From Iodidimonas nitroreducens (GTDB lineage Bacteria > Pseudomonadota > Alphaproteobacteria > Sphingomonadales > Rhodothalassiaceae): a stretch of 64,000 nucleotides of DNA. Made by a program: the position numbers and the translations under genes. The notes beneath the pieces were generated by a model. That model was not told the DNA's origin, did no database searches, and worked only from the letters and a program-made list of their open reading frames with translations. Of this stretch, positions 43,488 through 52,566 are shown one piece after another. Numbering within the stretch: the first letter of the stretch is position 1; every line of letters begins with the position of its first letter. The stretch spans positions 1 through 64,000 of the forward strand of contig BAYV01000041.1 of the NCBI GenBank assembly GCA_000710935.1. Reading direction: 5' to 3'.

Positions 43488-45020
43488 ATGAAAGAGATTC
43501 TTCAGGAACTGGAACGTCGGCGTCAGGATGCGCGCCTGGGCGGCGGGCAGAAACGCATCGATGCCCAGCATGCGCGGGGCAAGCTTACGGCGCGGGAACG
43601 CCTCGATGTTCTGCTCGATGAAGGATCTTTTGAAGAAACGGATATGTTCGTCACCCATCGCTGCACGGATTTCGGCATGGAAAACCAGAAAGTGCCGGGC
43701 GATGGCGTAGTCACCGGATCCGGCACCATCAATGGTCGGCTGGTTTATGTGTTCAGCCAGGATTTTACGGTTTTTGGCGGGGCCTTATCCGAAACCCATG
43801 CCCAGAAAATCTGCAAGATCATGGATATGGCCATGAAAACCGGGGCGCCGGTGATCGGCCTCAATGATTCGGGCGGGGCGCGGATTCAGGAAGGCGTGGC
43901 TTCCTTGGCGGGCTATGCGGATGTGTTTCAGCGCAATGTTCTGGCGTCTGGCGTGGTGCCGCAAATCTCGGTGATCATGGGGCCGTGCGCGGGTGGGGCG
44001 GTTTATTCTCCGGCCATGACCGATATGATCTTCATGGTGAAGGATTCGAGCTATATGTTCGTCACCGGCCCCGATGTGGTGAAAACCGTGACCAATGAAG
44101 TGGTGACCCAGGAAGAACTGGGGGGTGCAATCACCCATAGCACGAAATCTTCGGTGGCCGATGTGGCCTTTGAAAATGATGTGGAAGCCCTGATCCAGAC
44201 CCGGCGGGTTTTTGATTTTCTGCCCCTGAGCAATCGGCAGGCGGCCCCGCAGCGGCCCAGCTTCGATGATCCTGATCGGCTGGAAATATCGCTGGATAGT
44301 GTGGTGCCATCCAATGCCAATAAGCCCTATGATATGCATGAAGTGATTGAAAAAATCGTCGATGAGGGCGATTTTTTCGAGCTTCAGCCCAATCATGCCC
44401 GCAATATGATCATCGGTTTTGCTCGCATGGATGGCCAAACTGTGGGGGTGGTGGCCAATCAGCCGATGGTGCTGGCGGGCTGCCTTGATATCGATAGCTC
44501 GAAAAAAGCGGCGCGGTTTGTGCGTTTTTGCGATTGCTTTAATATCCCCATCCTCACATTCGTGGATGTGCCCGGATTTTTGCCCGGCACAGCACAGGAA
44601 CATGGCGGGATCATCAAGCATGGGGCGAAGCTGTTATTCGCTTTCGGCGAGGCGACGGTGCCGAAAATCACCGTCATCACCCGCAAAGCCTATGGCGGCG
44701 CTTATGATGTGATGAGCTCAAAGCATCTGCGCGGCGATGTGAATTATGCCTGGCCCACCGCCGAAATCGCGGTGATGGGGGCAAAGGGCGCGGTGGAAAT
44801 CATTTATCGGGCCGAGCGCGGCAATGCCGATAAAATCGCCGAACACACCCGGGCTTATGAAGATTTGTTCGCCAATCCGTTTGTGGCAGCGTCGAAAGGC
44901 TTCATCGATGAGGTGATCATGCCTCATTCAACGCGGAAGCGGATATGCCGGTCCTTGCGCATTCTGGCCAGTAAAAAGCTCGAAAATCCTTGGAAGAAGC
45001 ACGATAATATCCCGCTTTGA
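43488..45020 (+). CDS. pccB: Acyl-CoA carboxylase carboxyltransferase (beta) subunit, propionyl-CoA type
   Basis: A 510-residue carboxyltransferase moving CO2 from biotin to propionyl-CoA (or a similar acyl-CoA). Two crotonase-like halves: the first with [20 protein letters not shown] and [20 protein letters not shown], the second with [19 protein letters not shown] and [18 protein letters not shown]. Length and motifs fit PccB. GGGGAG lies six bases before the ATG; the longer frame to 43458 is leader. No biotin-carrying alpha subunit is in the window. It would channel propionyl-CoA from odd-chain or branched substrates to methylmalonyl-CoA. Confidence 0.93.
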   Translation: MKEILQELERRRQDARLGGGQKRIDAQHARGKLTARERLDVLLDEGSFEETDMFVTHRCTDFGMENQKVPGDGVVTGSGTINGRLVYVFSQDFTVFGGALSETHAQKICKIMDMAMKTGAPVIGLNDSGGARIQEGVASLAGYADVFQRNVLASGVVPQISVIMGPCAGGAVYSPAMTDMIFMVKDSSYMFVTGPDVVKTVTNEVVTQEELGGAITHSTKSSVADVAFENDVEALIQTRRVFDFLPLSNRQAAPQRPSFDDPDRLEISLDSVVPSNANKPYDMHEVIEKIVDEGDFFELQPNHARNMIIGFARMDGQTVGVVANQPMVLAGCLDIDSSKKAARFVRFCDCFNIPILTFVDVPGFLPGTAQEHGGIIKHGAKLLFAFGEATVPKITVITRKAYGGAYDVMSSKHLRGDVNYAWPTAEIAVMGAKGAVEIIYRAERGNADKIAEHTRAYEDLFANPFVAASKGFIDEVIMPHSTRKRICRSLRILASKKLENPWKKHDNIPL

Positions 45021-45049
45021 GGGTGCAGTTTTTCTGAGGGCGATGGGGC

Positions 45050-45805
45050 TTATGGCGCGCCGAAAATCTTTTGCAGCAGATCGCTGCCGCGCTTCAAGGG
45101 ATCGGCACGGATGGCGGCTTCCTCGATGGCCAGAATATGAAACAGGCCATCCATCGCCTTTTCGGTGCTATAGGCAATCAGATCCCCCTTCACATCGGGC
45201 ATGAAGGGGATATCGCCATAGGTTTCAAGGCTTTTGTCATAAAGGGCGATGGCCCCCACATCGCGCAGGCTGCCCTCGATGATCGGGTGCATTGCTTTTG
45301 ACAATTCAGGCGACATCTGCGCCTTGAAATAGCGGGTGGCGGCATCATCGGGGCCGGTGATGATCGCTTTGGCATCCTTGATGGAGAGATCGGCGATGGC
45401 CTGCATGAAAAGCGCCCGGCCCGCCGGGGCGGCGGCTTCGGCAGCCCGATTGAGGCGGATTTCAAGATCCTGGGTCAGATCATTCTGGCCGATGCGCCCA
45501 AGGGCCTTATCCACCTTTCCCAAAAAGCGCGGCAAAGGGATATGCACGCTGGGATTTTCCAGATAGCCCCCAGCGGCCCCAAGCTTTGATACCGTGCGTT
45601 CGGTGGCGATGGAAAGAGCTTCCAGCAGGCCCTTGGTCATGTCGCTGTCGGTTAAATCCTTAAACGACGAGGTGGATGGGGATTTTTGCATCCATGCTTT
45701 TGATCGATCCAGCAGGCTTTGCCCGGCCTCCAGCGCAAAAGCAGGGGCGTTAAAGGCCAGGATCAGCACAAAAATCAGCAGCAGCTTTAAAACAGTGAAG
45801 TGCAT
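45050..45805 (-). CDS. DUF4197 family exported protein
   Basis: A 251-residue protein with a signal peptide (1-21, ending AFA) and the DUF4197 domain: LTDSDMTKGLLEALSIATER and YFKAQMSPELSKAMHPIIEG. DUF4197 proteins are small periplasmic helical proteins of unknown role. ATG 45805 is favoured over 45814 by the AAGGA eight bases upstream. Convergent with pccB (29-base gap) and divergent from the PYP operon. Confidence 0.87.
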   Translation of the reverse strand: MHFTVLKLLLIFVLILAFNAPAFALEAGQSLLDRSKAWMQKSPSTSSFKDLTDSDMTKGLLEALSIATERTVSKLGAAGGYLENPSVHIPLPRFLGKVDKALGRIGQNDLTQDLEIRLNRAAEAAAPAGRALFMQAIADLSIKDAKAIITGPDDAATRYFKAQMSPELSKAMHPIIEGSLRDVGAIALYDKSLETYGDIPFMPDVKGDLIAYSTEKAMDGLFHILAIEEAAIRADPLKRGSDLLQKIFGAP

Positions 45806-45929
45806 CCTGATCATCCTTGCAGCCCATAACCATCCGCATCCTGCGCCTTTAGGGCTGAGGCGTCAAAGCCCAAAAAAGACATGTTTCACGCAAGATTATT
45901 GTTATTTCTTTTGGCGACCCTGATTTAAG

Positions 45930-45946
45930 GGAATTGTAAGAATTCC
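45930..45946. promoter_or_regulatory. Inverted repeat upstream of the PYP operon
   Basis: GGAATT, five bases, AATTCC: a perfect 6-bp dyad about 82 bases before the PYP start, in the size range of a dimeric repressor or activator site. It lies in the gap shared with the divergent DUF4197 gene, so either gene could be its target. Confidence 0.4.
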
Positions 45947-45966
45947 AGACTAGAAAATGAGGCCTG

Positions 45967-45992
45967 TCACCACAGCCATATGCTGTGGGTGA
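45967..45992 (+). promoter_or_regulatory. Stem-loop in the PYP leader
   Basis: TCACC-ACAGC (45967-45976) pairs with GCTGT-G-GGTGA (45982-45992) around a CATAT loop: ten pairs with one bulged G, ending 35 bases before the PYP start. It could be an mRNA-stabilising or translation-controlling hairpin, or a protein-binding dyad. No clear sigma-70 promoter was found between 45806 and 46027. Confidence 0.45.
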
Positions 45993-46027
45993 TCAGTGGT
46001 CAACATCTTATAGTTTAAGGATTTATG

Positions 46028-46405
46028 ATGCAGGTCGTTGCTTTTGGCGAAGATAATATTGAAAACAGCCTCGCGAAACTGAAAGAGGGCGAGATCGATA
46101 AGCTGGCCTTTGGGGCCATTCAACTCGATAAAAATGGCACGGTCATCCAATATAATGCCGCTGAAGGCGAGATTACCGGACGGGATCCGAGCGCTGTTCT
46201 GGGCAAGAATTTTTTCAAGGATGTGGCCCCTTGCACAGCCACGCCTGAATTTGAAGGCAAATTCAAAAAGGGTGTTGCGGCAGGTGATCTCAATGTGATG
46301 TTTGAATATATTTTCGATTATCAGATGCAGCCAACCAAGGTGAAAGTGCATATGAAAAAAGCCCTGATGGGCGATAGCTATTGGGTTTTTGTCAAGCGCC
46401 TGTGA
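46028..46405 (+). CDS. pyp: Photoactive yellow protein (blue-light receptor)
   Basis: A 125-residue PAS-fold photoreceptor carrying trans-p-coumaric acid as a thioester. It is nearly collinear with Halorhodospira halophila PYP (125 residues, from memory). Tyr42 and Glu46 (in [13 protein letters not shown]), Thr50, Arg52, the chromophore Cys69 ([12 protein letters not shown]) and Met100 ([10 protein letters not shown]) fall at the same numbers when counted from the second ATG. AAGGA lies six bases before that ATG and only three before the ATG at 46025, which supports 46028. Light isomerises the chromophore and starts a photocycle; in known hosts it is linked to blue-light responses. It overlaps the ligase gene by four bases (GTGA). 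Confidence 0.97.
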   Translation: MQVVAFGEDNIENSLAKLKEGEIDKLAFGAIQLDKNGTVIQYNAAEGEITGRDPSAVLGKNFFKDVAPCTATPEFEGKFKKGVAAGDLNVMFEYIFDYQMQPTKVKVHMKKALMGDSYWVFVKRL

Positions 46406-47742
46406 GACAACACAGCTCCACAAAACCCGTGCTTTTATCCCAAGGCACTGCGCCGCCTGCTTTGGTCTGGTGGCGCAGGCCCCTGATCCGCCAGCTTTTA
46501 TGTGATATTTTGATCGATGAACTGGCGCATCTCAGGCCCGGCCATCGGGGCCTTGCGGATTTATTTCACGATTGTTTGGCCAAGGATCAGGGGGCGGCGC
46601 TGGATGCTTTGCCCCTTGATGATCGGGCGGCAGATGGCCCCCGGGCTTTGGCCCTTGATTCCATGGAATTATTGAGCATCGCCGGGGCGGTCTCTCAGCG
46701 CTTTGGTCTCGATCTTTTAGGGATCGATGATTATCTGCTGGCCCGGCGGCGCTTTGGGGATTGGATCGATCTGATCATCCATGGCCGGGAAAAACTGGCG
46801 GGCACGGTTGATGATGGCATGGTTTTCTTCAGCTCGGGCAGTACCGGCACGCCCAAGCCGGTGCGCCATCATCTCGATGATTTACGGGCTGAAATTGATG
46901 GCCTGATCCAAGGGATGGGTGCACCCCGGCGCATTTTGTCGCTGGTGCCATCGCACCATATCTATGGCTTTATTTTCACGATTTTGGGCGCAGCGCGGGC
47001 GTTTCCCGCTACCCCTTCCTCCGATCATGATGGGGATGCGCTGCAGCGTCTCGATCTGCGTCGTCAAACCCCTGCGGCCTTGGCGCGGCAGGTGCAGGCC
47101 GGGGATTGGATCATCGCCCATCCCGGCTTTTGGCGGCTGGCAGCCCCGCGATTGGCGGCCATGCCGCAGGCTGTGGCGATCAGCTCAACCGCGCCGCTCG
47201 ATCGGGATGTGGCCGCGCAGATCATGGCCAGCGGCCTGATCGGTTATGAAATCTATGGCTCCACCGAAACGGCGGGCCTTGGCCTGCGGCGGATGGATGA
47301 ACCCTCTTTTCGCCTGATGGACGGATGGCAGCGATCCGCTGGCGAGGACGAAATCCACCGCGCCGATGGCCGGGTGGCGGATGTGCAGGATCATTTCATC
47401 TGGGATGAGGATGGCCGTTTCCGCCCCGATGGCCGCCGGGATGAAGCCATTCAGGTGCTGGGGATCAATGTCTATCCTGCTGAAATCGCTCGTCTTCTTG
47501 AAACCCATCCCAAGGTTTCAAAGGCCGCCGTGCGCCTGATGCGGCCCGATGAAGGGGATCGGCTCAAAGCCTTTGTGGTGCCGGTTGATGATCTTGATCC
47601 ACGATCCGCCCAAAATCTGGGCGACGACCTGATGCATTGGTGTGCCCAAAAGCTTGCCCCGGCGCAATGCCCGCGATCTTTCACAATGGGCCCGGCCTTG
47701 CCCCGCACCGGGATGGGAAAAGCGATGGATTGGGTGATTTGA
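46402..47742 (+). CDS. p-Coumarate-activating AMP ligase with acyl-carrier-like N-terminus
   Basis: A 446-residue adenylate-forming enzyme placed to activate p-coumarate for PYP. The P-loop is [13 protein letters not shown] (~143-154), then [13 protein letters not shown], the aromatic/adenine motif [13 protein letters not shown], the hinge [20 protein letters not shown] and the catalytic Lys in [13 protein letters not shown]. The ~140 residues before the P-loop are not a normal ligase N-domain. They contain [20 protein letters not shown] and RFGDWIDLI, the outline of an acyl carrier domain with Ser87 at the phosphopantetheine position. SHHIYG and the compact size recall aryl-polyene-type AMP ligases. 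GTG 46402 is chosen from the GTGA overlap with PYP. The product may be a CoA or carrier thioester. Confidence 0.9.
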   Translation: MRQHSSTKPVLLSQGTAPPALVWWRRPLIRQLLCDILIDELAHLRPGHRGLADLFHDCLAKDQGAALDALPLDDRAADGPRALALDSMELLSIAGAVSQRFGLDLLGIDDYLLARRRFGDWIDLIIHGREKLAGTVDDGMVFFSSGSTGTPKPVRHHLDDLRAEIDGLIQGMGAPRRILSLVPSHHIYGFIFTILGAARAFPATPSSDHDGDALQRLDLRRQTPAALARQVQAGDWIIAHPGFWRLAAPRLAAMPQAVAISSTAPLDRDVAAQIMASGLIGYEIYGSTETAGLGLRRMDEPSFRLMDGWQRSAGEDEIHRADGRVADVQDHFIWDEDGRFRPDGRRDEAIQVLGINVYPAEIARLLETHPKVSKAAVRLMRPDEGDRLKAFVVPVDDLDPRSAQNLGDDLMHWCAQKLAPAQCPRSFTMGPALPRTGMGKAMDWVI

Positions 47743-49325
47743 TGATGGCGCGCGTGATCGATCTGGGGGGCACCCCAAACCCAGCCGATATCGAGGCTAT
47801 TGCCCATGGTGCTAAGGCTATCGTTTCGGATGCGGCACGATTGCGGATAAAGCGGGCCTCAGCGCTTTTGGATGATCTGATTGCCCAAAGGCGGCGGGTT
47901 TATGGGGTCACCACGGGCTTTGGCCCCCTGGCCCAGCATTATATCGCCCCGGATCAAACCGCATTGCTGCAACGGCAGTTGATTTATCATCTGGCAAGCG
48001 GGGTGGGCCAGCCGCTGCCGCCCGTGCAGGTGCGCGCCATCATGGCGGCGCGGATCGCCAGCCTGGCTCAAGGGGGATCGGGGGTTAGCGGAACGGTGAT
48101 CGATCTGATGCTCGGGTGCCTTGATCATGGGATCATCCCCTGCATTCCCGAAATGGGCACGGTGGGGGCAAGCGGCGATCTCACCCCACTGGCCCATATG
48201 GCCCTGTGTTTGATGGGGGAGGGAGAGGTTCTGCTGGATGGCCAGAAAAGGCCGGCGGGCGAGGCGCTGGCGAAGGCCGGGTTGGTCCCCCTTGACCCCG
48301 GGCGCAAGGATGGGTTGGCTTTGGTCAATGGCACTTCGGCGATGACCGGGATTGCCGCCCTGAATGATGGTGGTGCGGCCCGGGCTTTTGATCAGGCGCT
48401 GCTCATTGCGGCCTTGATTGCGGATGTGAGCAAAGCCCGGATGGAGGCCTATGATGATGCCTTGTCAAGGGCGCGGCCCCATCCCGGTCAGGCCAAAACG
48501 GCCGCCCGCCTGCGCCATATTTTGCACGATAGCCAAAGGGTGATGGCCCCGGAATGGCCCAATCCGGTGTTAAAAGCAGGGATCGAAGCAGCAGGCGATG
48601 GGGTTTTGGCGGCCCAAACCTGCCCGCAGGATGCTTATAGCCTGCGCTGTTTGCCTCAGGAATTGGGTGCGGCTTTCGATCTGTTGCAGTTTCATCATGA
48701 TGTGGTGACACGGGAATTGGCAGCAGTCAGCGATAATCCCCTGATCGATGTGGCGGCGGGCCATGCCGTTCATGGCGGCAATTTTTATGGCCAGCATGTG
48801 GCCTATGTCAGCGATTGCCTGATGCTGCCGCTGATTAAGCTGGCAGTGCATGGGGAAAGGCTGATCAATCGGCTGACCGATCCGGTGCGGAATGGCGGGC
48901 TGCCCGCCTTTTTGAGCGCCGGCACGGTGGGGATGTCGAGCGGGCTGATGGGGGCGCAGGTCACCGCCACGGCGCTGGTCGCGGAAATGCGGGGGCTGGC
49001 AACCCCGATGTCGATCCAATCCATCGCCACCAATGCCGATAATCAGGATGTGGTGACCATGGGCACCATCGCGGCCCGAAAAGCCGCGCGTCTGCTGGAT
49101 ATTTTATGGCGTCTTCTGGCGATCGAGGCGATCACCGCCAGCCATGCCATGGCCCTTTATCGGGCGCGGGGCGAGGATGGCTTTGCCAGTGCCACCCGGG
49201 CATTTGGCGAACGGATTTTGGATATCTGCCCACCTTTATCGCAGGATCGGCCCTTGGGGGCTGAGATCGAGCGGGTGGCAGCTCTACTCAGCCTTCCCCA
49301 CTTGCCCGACGACGGCTTTCGGTGA
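47742..49325 (+). CDS. tal: Tyrosine ammonia-lyase
   Basis: A 527-residue member of the HAL/PAL/TAL family, producing trans-p-coumarate and ammonia from L-tyrosine. The MIO cofactor forms from Ala143-Ser144-Gly145 in GTVGASGDLTPLAHMAL. Tyr54 lies in RRVYGVTTGFGP. RQLIYHLASGVG has His83-Leu84 at the selectivity position, where His marks tyrosine preference in Rhodobacter TAL. NGTSAMTG, QDAYSLRC, DNPL and GGNFYGQHVA are also intact. ATG 47742 shares its first base with the ligase stop (TGATG). It supplies the PYP chromophore. Its 3' end overlaps the convergent TPR gene by 38 bases. Confidence 0.95.
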   Translation: MMARVIDLGGTPNPADIEAIAHGAKAIVSDAARLRIKRASALLDDLIAQRRRVYGVTTGFGPLAQHYIAPDQTALLQRQLIYHLASGVGQPLPPVQVRAIMAARIASLAQGGSGVSGTVIDLMLGCLDHGIIPCIPEMGTVGASGDLTPLAHMALCLMGEGEVLLDGQKRPAGEALAKAGLVPLDPGRKDGLALVNGTSAMTGIAALNDGGAARAFDQALLIAALIADVSKARMEAYDDALSRARPHPGQAKTAARLRHILHDSQRVMAPEWPNPVLKAGIEAAGDGVLAAQTCPQDAYSLRCLPQELGAAFDLLQFHHDVVTRELAAVSDNPLIDVAAGHAVHGGNFYGQHVAYVSDCLMLPLIKLAVHGERLINRLTDPVRNGGLPAFLSAGTVGMSSGLMGAQVTATALVAEMRGLATPMSIQSIATNADNQDVVTMGTIAARKAARLLDILWRLLAIEAITASHAMALYRARGEDGFASATRAFGERILDICPPLSQDRPLGAEIERVAALLSLPHLPDDGFR

Positions 49326-49842
49326 TGGCGATATTATGTTCCACGATTTGGGCTTCCATGCTGCCGGGGGCCAGATTGGCCAAAGCGATCTGGAAATCAT
49401 CAAGGGCCAGATCATAGCGCCCCTGCATCAGATAGACATTGGCGCGGGAATTGCGGGCCATCCAATGGCGGGGGCGGATCAGGATGGCTTTTTCGCAGGC
49501 TTCTAAAGCGCCATCCCACTGATTATCCTTGCTGCGTGCGGCACACAGGGCATTCCATGCGGAATATTGGATGGCCGGGGTTTTATCGCGCTCTAAAAGG
49601 GTGAGGGCGAGATCAATGGCATCGCCATGCGCCCCTTGTTCCAGCAGGGAACGGATTTCAGCGATTTCCGCCGGTTCATCGAAACGGATGATGTTCAATG
49701 GCCGGTCGGGGGCTTTTTCGATTCGGGTGCCGGTGCTTTGCGCCAGAGCATGGGGCATGGCCTGGAGCAGCACAAAGGCGAGGATGGTCAGGATCACCCC
49801 CTGTTTAAAAGGGGCGGGAGAAAAGGGGAGCAACTTGGTCAT
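49288..49842 (-). CDS. Exported TPR-repeat protein
   Basis: A 184-residue protein with an N-terminal signal peptide (~1-35, ending HALA) and about three tetratricopeptide repeats (~58-160), for example WDGALEACEKAILIRPRHWM and YLMQGRYDLALDDFQIALAN. Such proteins act as periplasmic scaffolds; no specific role is evident. ATG 49842 is chosen because GGAGG lies five bases upstream. It overlaps the end of tal by 38 bases tail to tail. Confidence 0.82.
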   Translation of the reverse strand: MTKLLPFSPAPFKQGVILTILAFVLLQAMPHALAQSTGTRIEKAPDRPLNIIRFDEPAEIAEIRSLLEQGAHGDAIDLALTLLERDKTPAIQYSAWNALCAARSKDNQWDGALEACEKAILIRPRHWMARNSRANVYLMQGRYDLALDDFQIALANLAPGSMEAQIVEHNIAITESRRRASGEG

Positions 49843-50015
49843 CGAAGCCTCCACACAAGATCAAAAGGCCACAGCATAAGATCGCTATGATAGCATCTTT
49901 CGTGGGCTCCGTCCTCTTTCATGATGTCGTCCCCGCATCCTTCATCAGGATGGATGATCAAAAAGCCAGCGCGATGCGTATGGGATAGGCAGAGTTCAAT
50001 AAAGGCAGAGAATGC

Positions 50016-50330
50016 ATGCGGATTTTTTATGGATGTTTGGCGCTGGGCATGAGCCTGATCGTTCTGGCGGCTCTTTGGGCTGATCCATTTTTTGCCCATA
50101 CGGGCGGCTTTCTCGGAACATGGTGGGGGGCCACCTTATTTGCCGATGTGATCGTGGGGTTCATCGTTTTTGGCGGAGTGATCTGGCTTTTCGAGCCGCG
50201 CAAGAGCCGGGCGTTTTTGTGGATCGCCGCTCTTTGTATTCTCGGCAATCTGGTGGCGGCTCTTTGGATCGCCCTTAATTGGCAGGCTTTATCCCGCCAT
50301 TTGAGGGGGCAAAGCTCATCCGGCGCTTGA
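50016..50330 (+). CDS. Small integral membrane protein, unknown
   Basis: A 104-residue protein with three predicted membrane helices (~4-23, ~38-58, ~66-88) and a charged EPRKSR loop between helices two and three. The pattern is that of small DUF-type membrane proteins such as DUF1475 or DUF2834, but I cannot assign one with confidence. The 3' end overlaps the convergent glutaminase gene by 56 bases. The 173-base gap before it shows no promoter I can defend. Confidence 0.65.
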   Translation: MRIFYGCLALGMSLIVLAALWADPFFAHTGGFLGTWWGATLFADVIVGFIVFGGVIWLFEPRKSRAFLWIAALCILGNLVAALWIALNWQALSRHLRGQSSSGA

Positions 50331-51246
50331 ATACATTGATATCGGCGCGGCGGGCAAACAGCTCCAGCGCCCGCGTTCCGGCCAAAGAATTGCCTGCGGC
50401 ATTGAGGGGCGGCGACCAGGCACATAAGCTGCCGACACCGGGGATGATGCACAAAATGCCGCCGCCTACGCCCGATTTTCCCGGCAGCCCCACGCGAAAG
50501 GCAAAATCGCCCGACATATCATAATGGCCGCAGGTCATCATCAGGGCATTGATCCGGGTGGCCCGTTCGGCCCGGGTGATTTTTTCATCGGTGTGGGGCA
50601 GTTTTCCGGCATTGGCCAGATAAATCCCGGCGCGGGATAATTCGGTGGCTGTGGTTTCCAGGGCGCATTGGCAGAAATAGGTGTTGAGCACCTGATCCAC
50701 ATCATTTTCAATGACACCGAAGCTTTTCATGAAATGCGCAAGGCTGGTATTGCGATGCCCCCATTGGCGTTCGCTTTGCGCCACATCGGGATTGATGCGC
50801 ACCCGATCCGATTGGCTGGCCCGCCGCACCAAAGTCAGCATATCATCAAGGGCACCACGTTCGCCCGCTTTGGAAATCACGGCATCGGTCACCGCCAGCG
50901 CCCCGGCATTGATAAAGGGATTGCGCGGCACACCCTGTTCATATTCCAATTGGGCAATGGAATTGAACGATGATCCTGAAGGTTCCCGGCCTACCCGTTT
51001 CCACAGCCGCCCGCCCCAGGCTTCAAGGGCAAGGGTCAGCATGAAAACTTTCGAGATGGATTGGCTTGAAAAGGGGATATCGGCCTGACCCGTGGCATAG
51101 CTTTTGCCATCCAGCGTGGTGAGCACCAAAGCAAAATATTTGGGATCGACATTGGCCAAAGCAGGGATATAGCTCGCCACCTTGCCCTTGCCCAGAATGG
51201 GTTCCACCTCTCGGTGTACCGCTTTAATGATCCGATCCCATCGCAT
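50275..51246 (-). CDS. glsA: Glutaminase
   Basis: A 323-residue serine-dependent glutaminase hydrolysing glutamine to glutamate and ammonia. Signatures: FALVLTTLDGKSYATGQADI, the catalytic Ser-x-x-Lys in FSSQSISKVFMLTLAL, EPSGSSFNSIAQLEYEQGVP, RNPFINAGALAV and the Gly-rich GLPGKSGVGGGILCIIPG. Length is normal (~305-325). No signal peptide. It stands alone in orientation; the tail-to-tail overlap with the small membrane gene may cause transcriptional interference. Confidence 0.95.
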   Translation of the reverse strand: MRWDRIIKAVHREVEPILGKGKVASYIPALANVDPKYFALVLTTLDGKSYATGQADIPFSSQSISKVFMLTLALEAWGGRLWKRVGREPSGSSFNSIAQLEYEQGVPRNPFINAGALAVTDAVISKAGERGALDDMLTLVRRASQSDRVRINPDVAQSERQWGHRNTSLAHFMKSFGVIENDVDQVLNTYFCQCALETTATELSRAGIYLANAGKLPHTDEKITRAERATRINALMMTCGHYDMSGDFAFRVGLPGKSGVGGGILCIIPGVGSLCAWSPPLNAAGNSLAGTRALELFARRADINVFKRRMSFAPSNGGIKPAN

Positions 51247-51486
51247 GGCTGCACATTAGCGGGGCCGATCAAGGGCGGCCACGCTTTTCTGTGTCTTTCG
51301 CGGCTTTTTTGGCAGGATGGCGGGGACAGCAGGAAAGACAGAGGATAGGACGGCGGGACCATGGGGCGGAAGGCGACGAAAATGTTCCGTAAAAGCCTTG
51401 TTTTTATATCATACCAATATACTATAGTTCTCAATATATTGAGGGGCCAGATCATCGCGCCGCTTCATCTTTGTGGGGAGATTAAA

Positions 51487-52290
51487 GTGATCATCATCAA
51501 ATCAATGGCCATGGCTGTGCTGTGCACTCTTGCGCTTTTCTCGATGGAGCCATCCGCCTTTGTCCAAACGGCTCAGGCCCAAACCGGGGATTCAGCGCCC
51601 CCTCAGCGCCAGGCGCGGGCTGATGGTCCTTTGGCGCAGGCCATTGCCCATGCGGCGGATAACAAGCCTGAGCGCAGCCATTACAGCTATCAGCATCATC
51701 TGGTGATGGTGGCAGATGATGAAAAGACCGACCGGCGCACCCGCTTTGATCCGCGCCAGCCCGATGGGGCCCAATGGGAATTGCTGGCGGTGGATGGGGC
51801 GGCCCCCTCGGTCAAGGATCTGGCGGATTATGAGCAGCCCGATCTGGGCTCTGGCAAGAGTTCGGATAGCTTTGCTTTATATGGCGAGATGATTGCAAAG
51901 CTGGATTGGCAGGATGCGACCCTCGTCTCGATCAATGATCGAGAAGCGCATTACCGCATAGAGGGGCAGTTGGATCAATGGCTCGATGCGGAGAGCGCTG
52001 CATTCGCCGAGCATTTGAAAAGCGATCTGGTTGTTGATCTTTCGAGCGATGCACCTTTTGTCTCATCCATGCGAATTTTTGCCCCGGCCCCTTTTTCCAA
52101 GCCGATGGTTGCGAAAATCAAGGCCTTTGAAACTCTGTTCACCTTCAACCGTCATGCAAAAAGCGGCGATATTCTGCCCCAATCCATCGAGATCGGTGTT
52201 TCTTTGAAGGCATTGATGTTTTTTTCGGTCGATAGCCAAACCGATATCAGTTTCAGTGATTTCGTTTATTTGGGCAGCGAGATTTTGTAA
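51487..52290 (+). CDS. Exported protein of unknown function
   Basis: A 267-residue protein I do not recognise. GTG 51487 is chosen because GGGGAG ends six bases before it and a signal peptide follows (VIIIKSMAMAVLCTLALFSM, cleavage near AQAQ). The mature part is acidic and hydrophilic with no membrane segment, and includes DEKTDRRTRFDPRQPDGAQW and a C-terminal beta-rich half. It resembles the general form of periplasmic proteins that bind lipids or outer-membrane components, without a clear family. The PspB-like gene follows 42 bases later. An A+T-rich stretch (51395-51440) upstream may hold its promoter. Confidence 0.75.
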   Translation: MIIIKSMAMAVLCTLALFSMEPSAFVQTAQAQTGDSAPPQRQARADGPLAQAIAHAADNKPERSHYSYQHHLVMVADDEKTDRRTRFDPRQPDGAQWELLAVDGAAPSVKDLADYEQPDLGSGKSSDSFALYGEMIAKLDWQDATLVSINDREAHYRIEGQLDQWLDAESAAFAEHLKSDLVVDLSSDAPFVSSMRIFAPAPFSKPMVAKIKAFETLFTFNRHAKSGDILPQSIEIGVSLKALMFFSVDSQTDISFSDFVYLGSEIL

Positions 52291-52332
52291 AAATACGTTG
52301 TCAGCGGGTGCTGATTAAAAAGGAGAAACGCC

Positions 52333-52566
52333 ATGGGCGTGTTTGAGATGGTTGTTCTGATCGTGCTGATTGCCACCATTGGCGAGGTGCTGAAAAATCG
52401 CAACAAGACCAAAAACAGGATGCAGGATCTGGAAAGCCGACTGAAAGAGCTGGGGGTGGCCGATCAATTGCAGCGCATCGATCAATTGGAAGAACGTGTG
52501 CGCACACTTGAACGAATCGCAACCGATAAAGGCGCCCGCCTGAGCGCCGCCATCGATGGGCTGTGA
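52333..52566 (+). CDS. PspB-like membrane/coiled-coil protein
   Basis: A 77-residue protein with one N-terminal membrane helix (~3-19) and a C-terminal coiled coil ending RIDQLEERVRTLERIATDKG. This is the layout of phage shock protein B and of PspB-like alphaproteobacterial proteins, which relay envelope stress. No pspA or pspC is adjacent, so its function here is uncertain. AGGAG lies seven bases before the ATG. Its stop abuts the stop of the convergent RND gene with no bases between. Confidence 0.75.
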   Translation: MGVFEMVVLIVLIATIGEVLKNRNKTKNRMQDLESRLKELGVADQLQRIDQLEERVRTLERIATDKGARLSAAIDGL

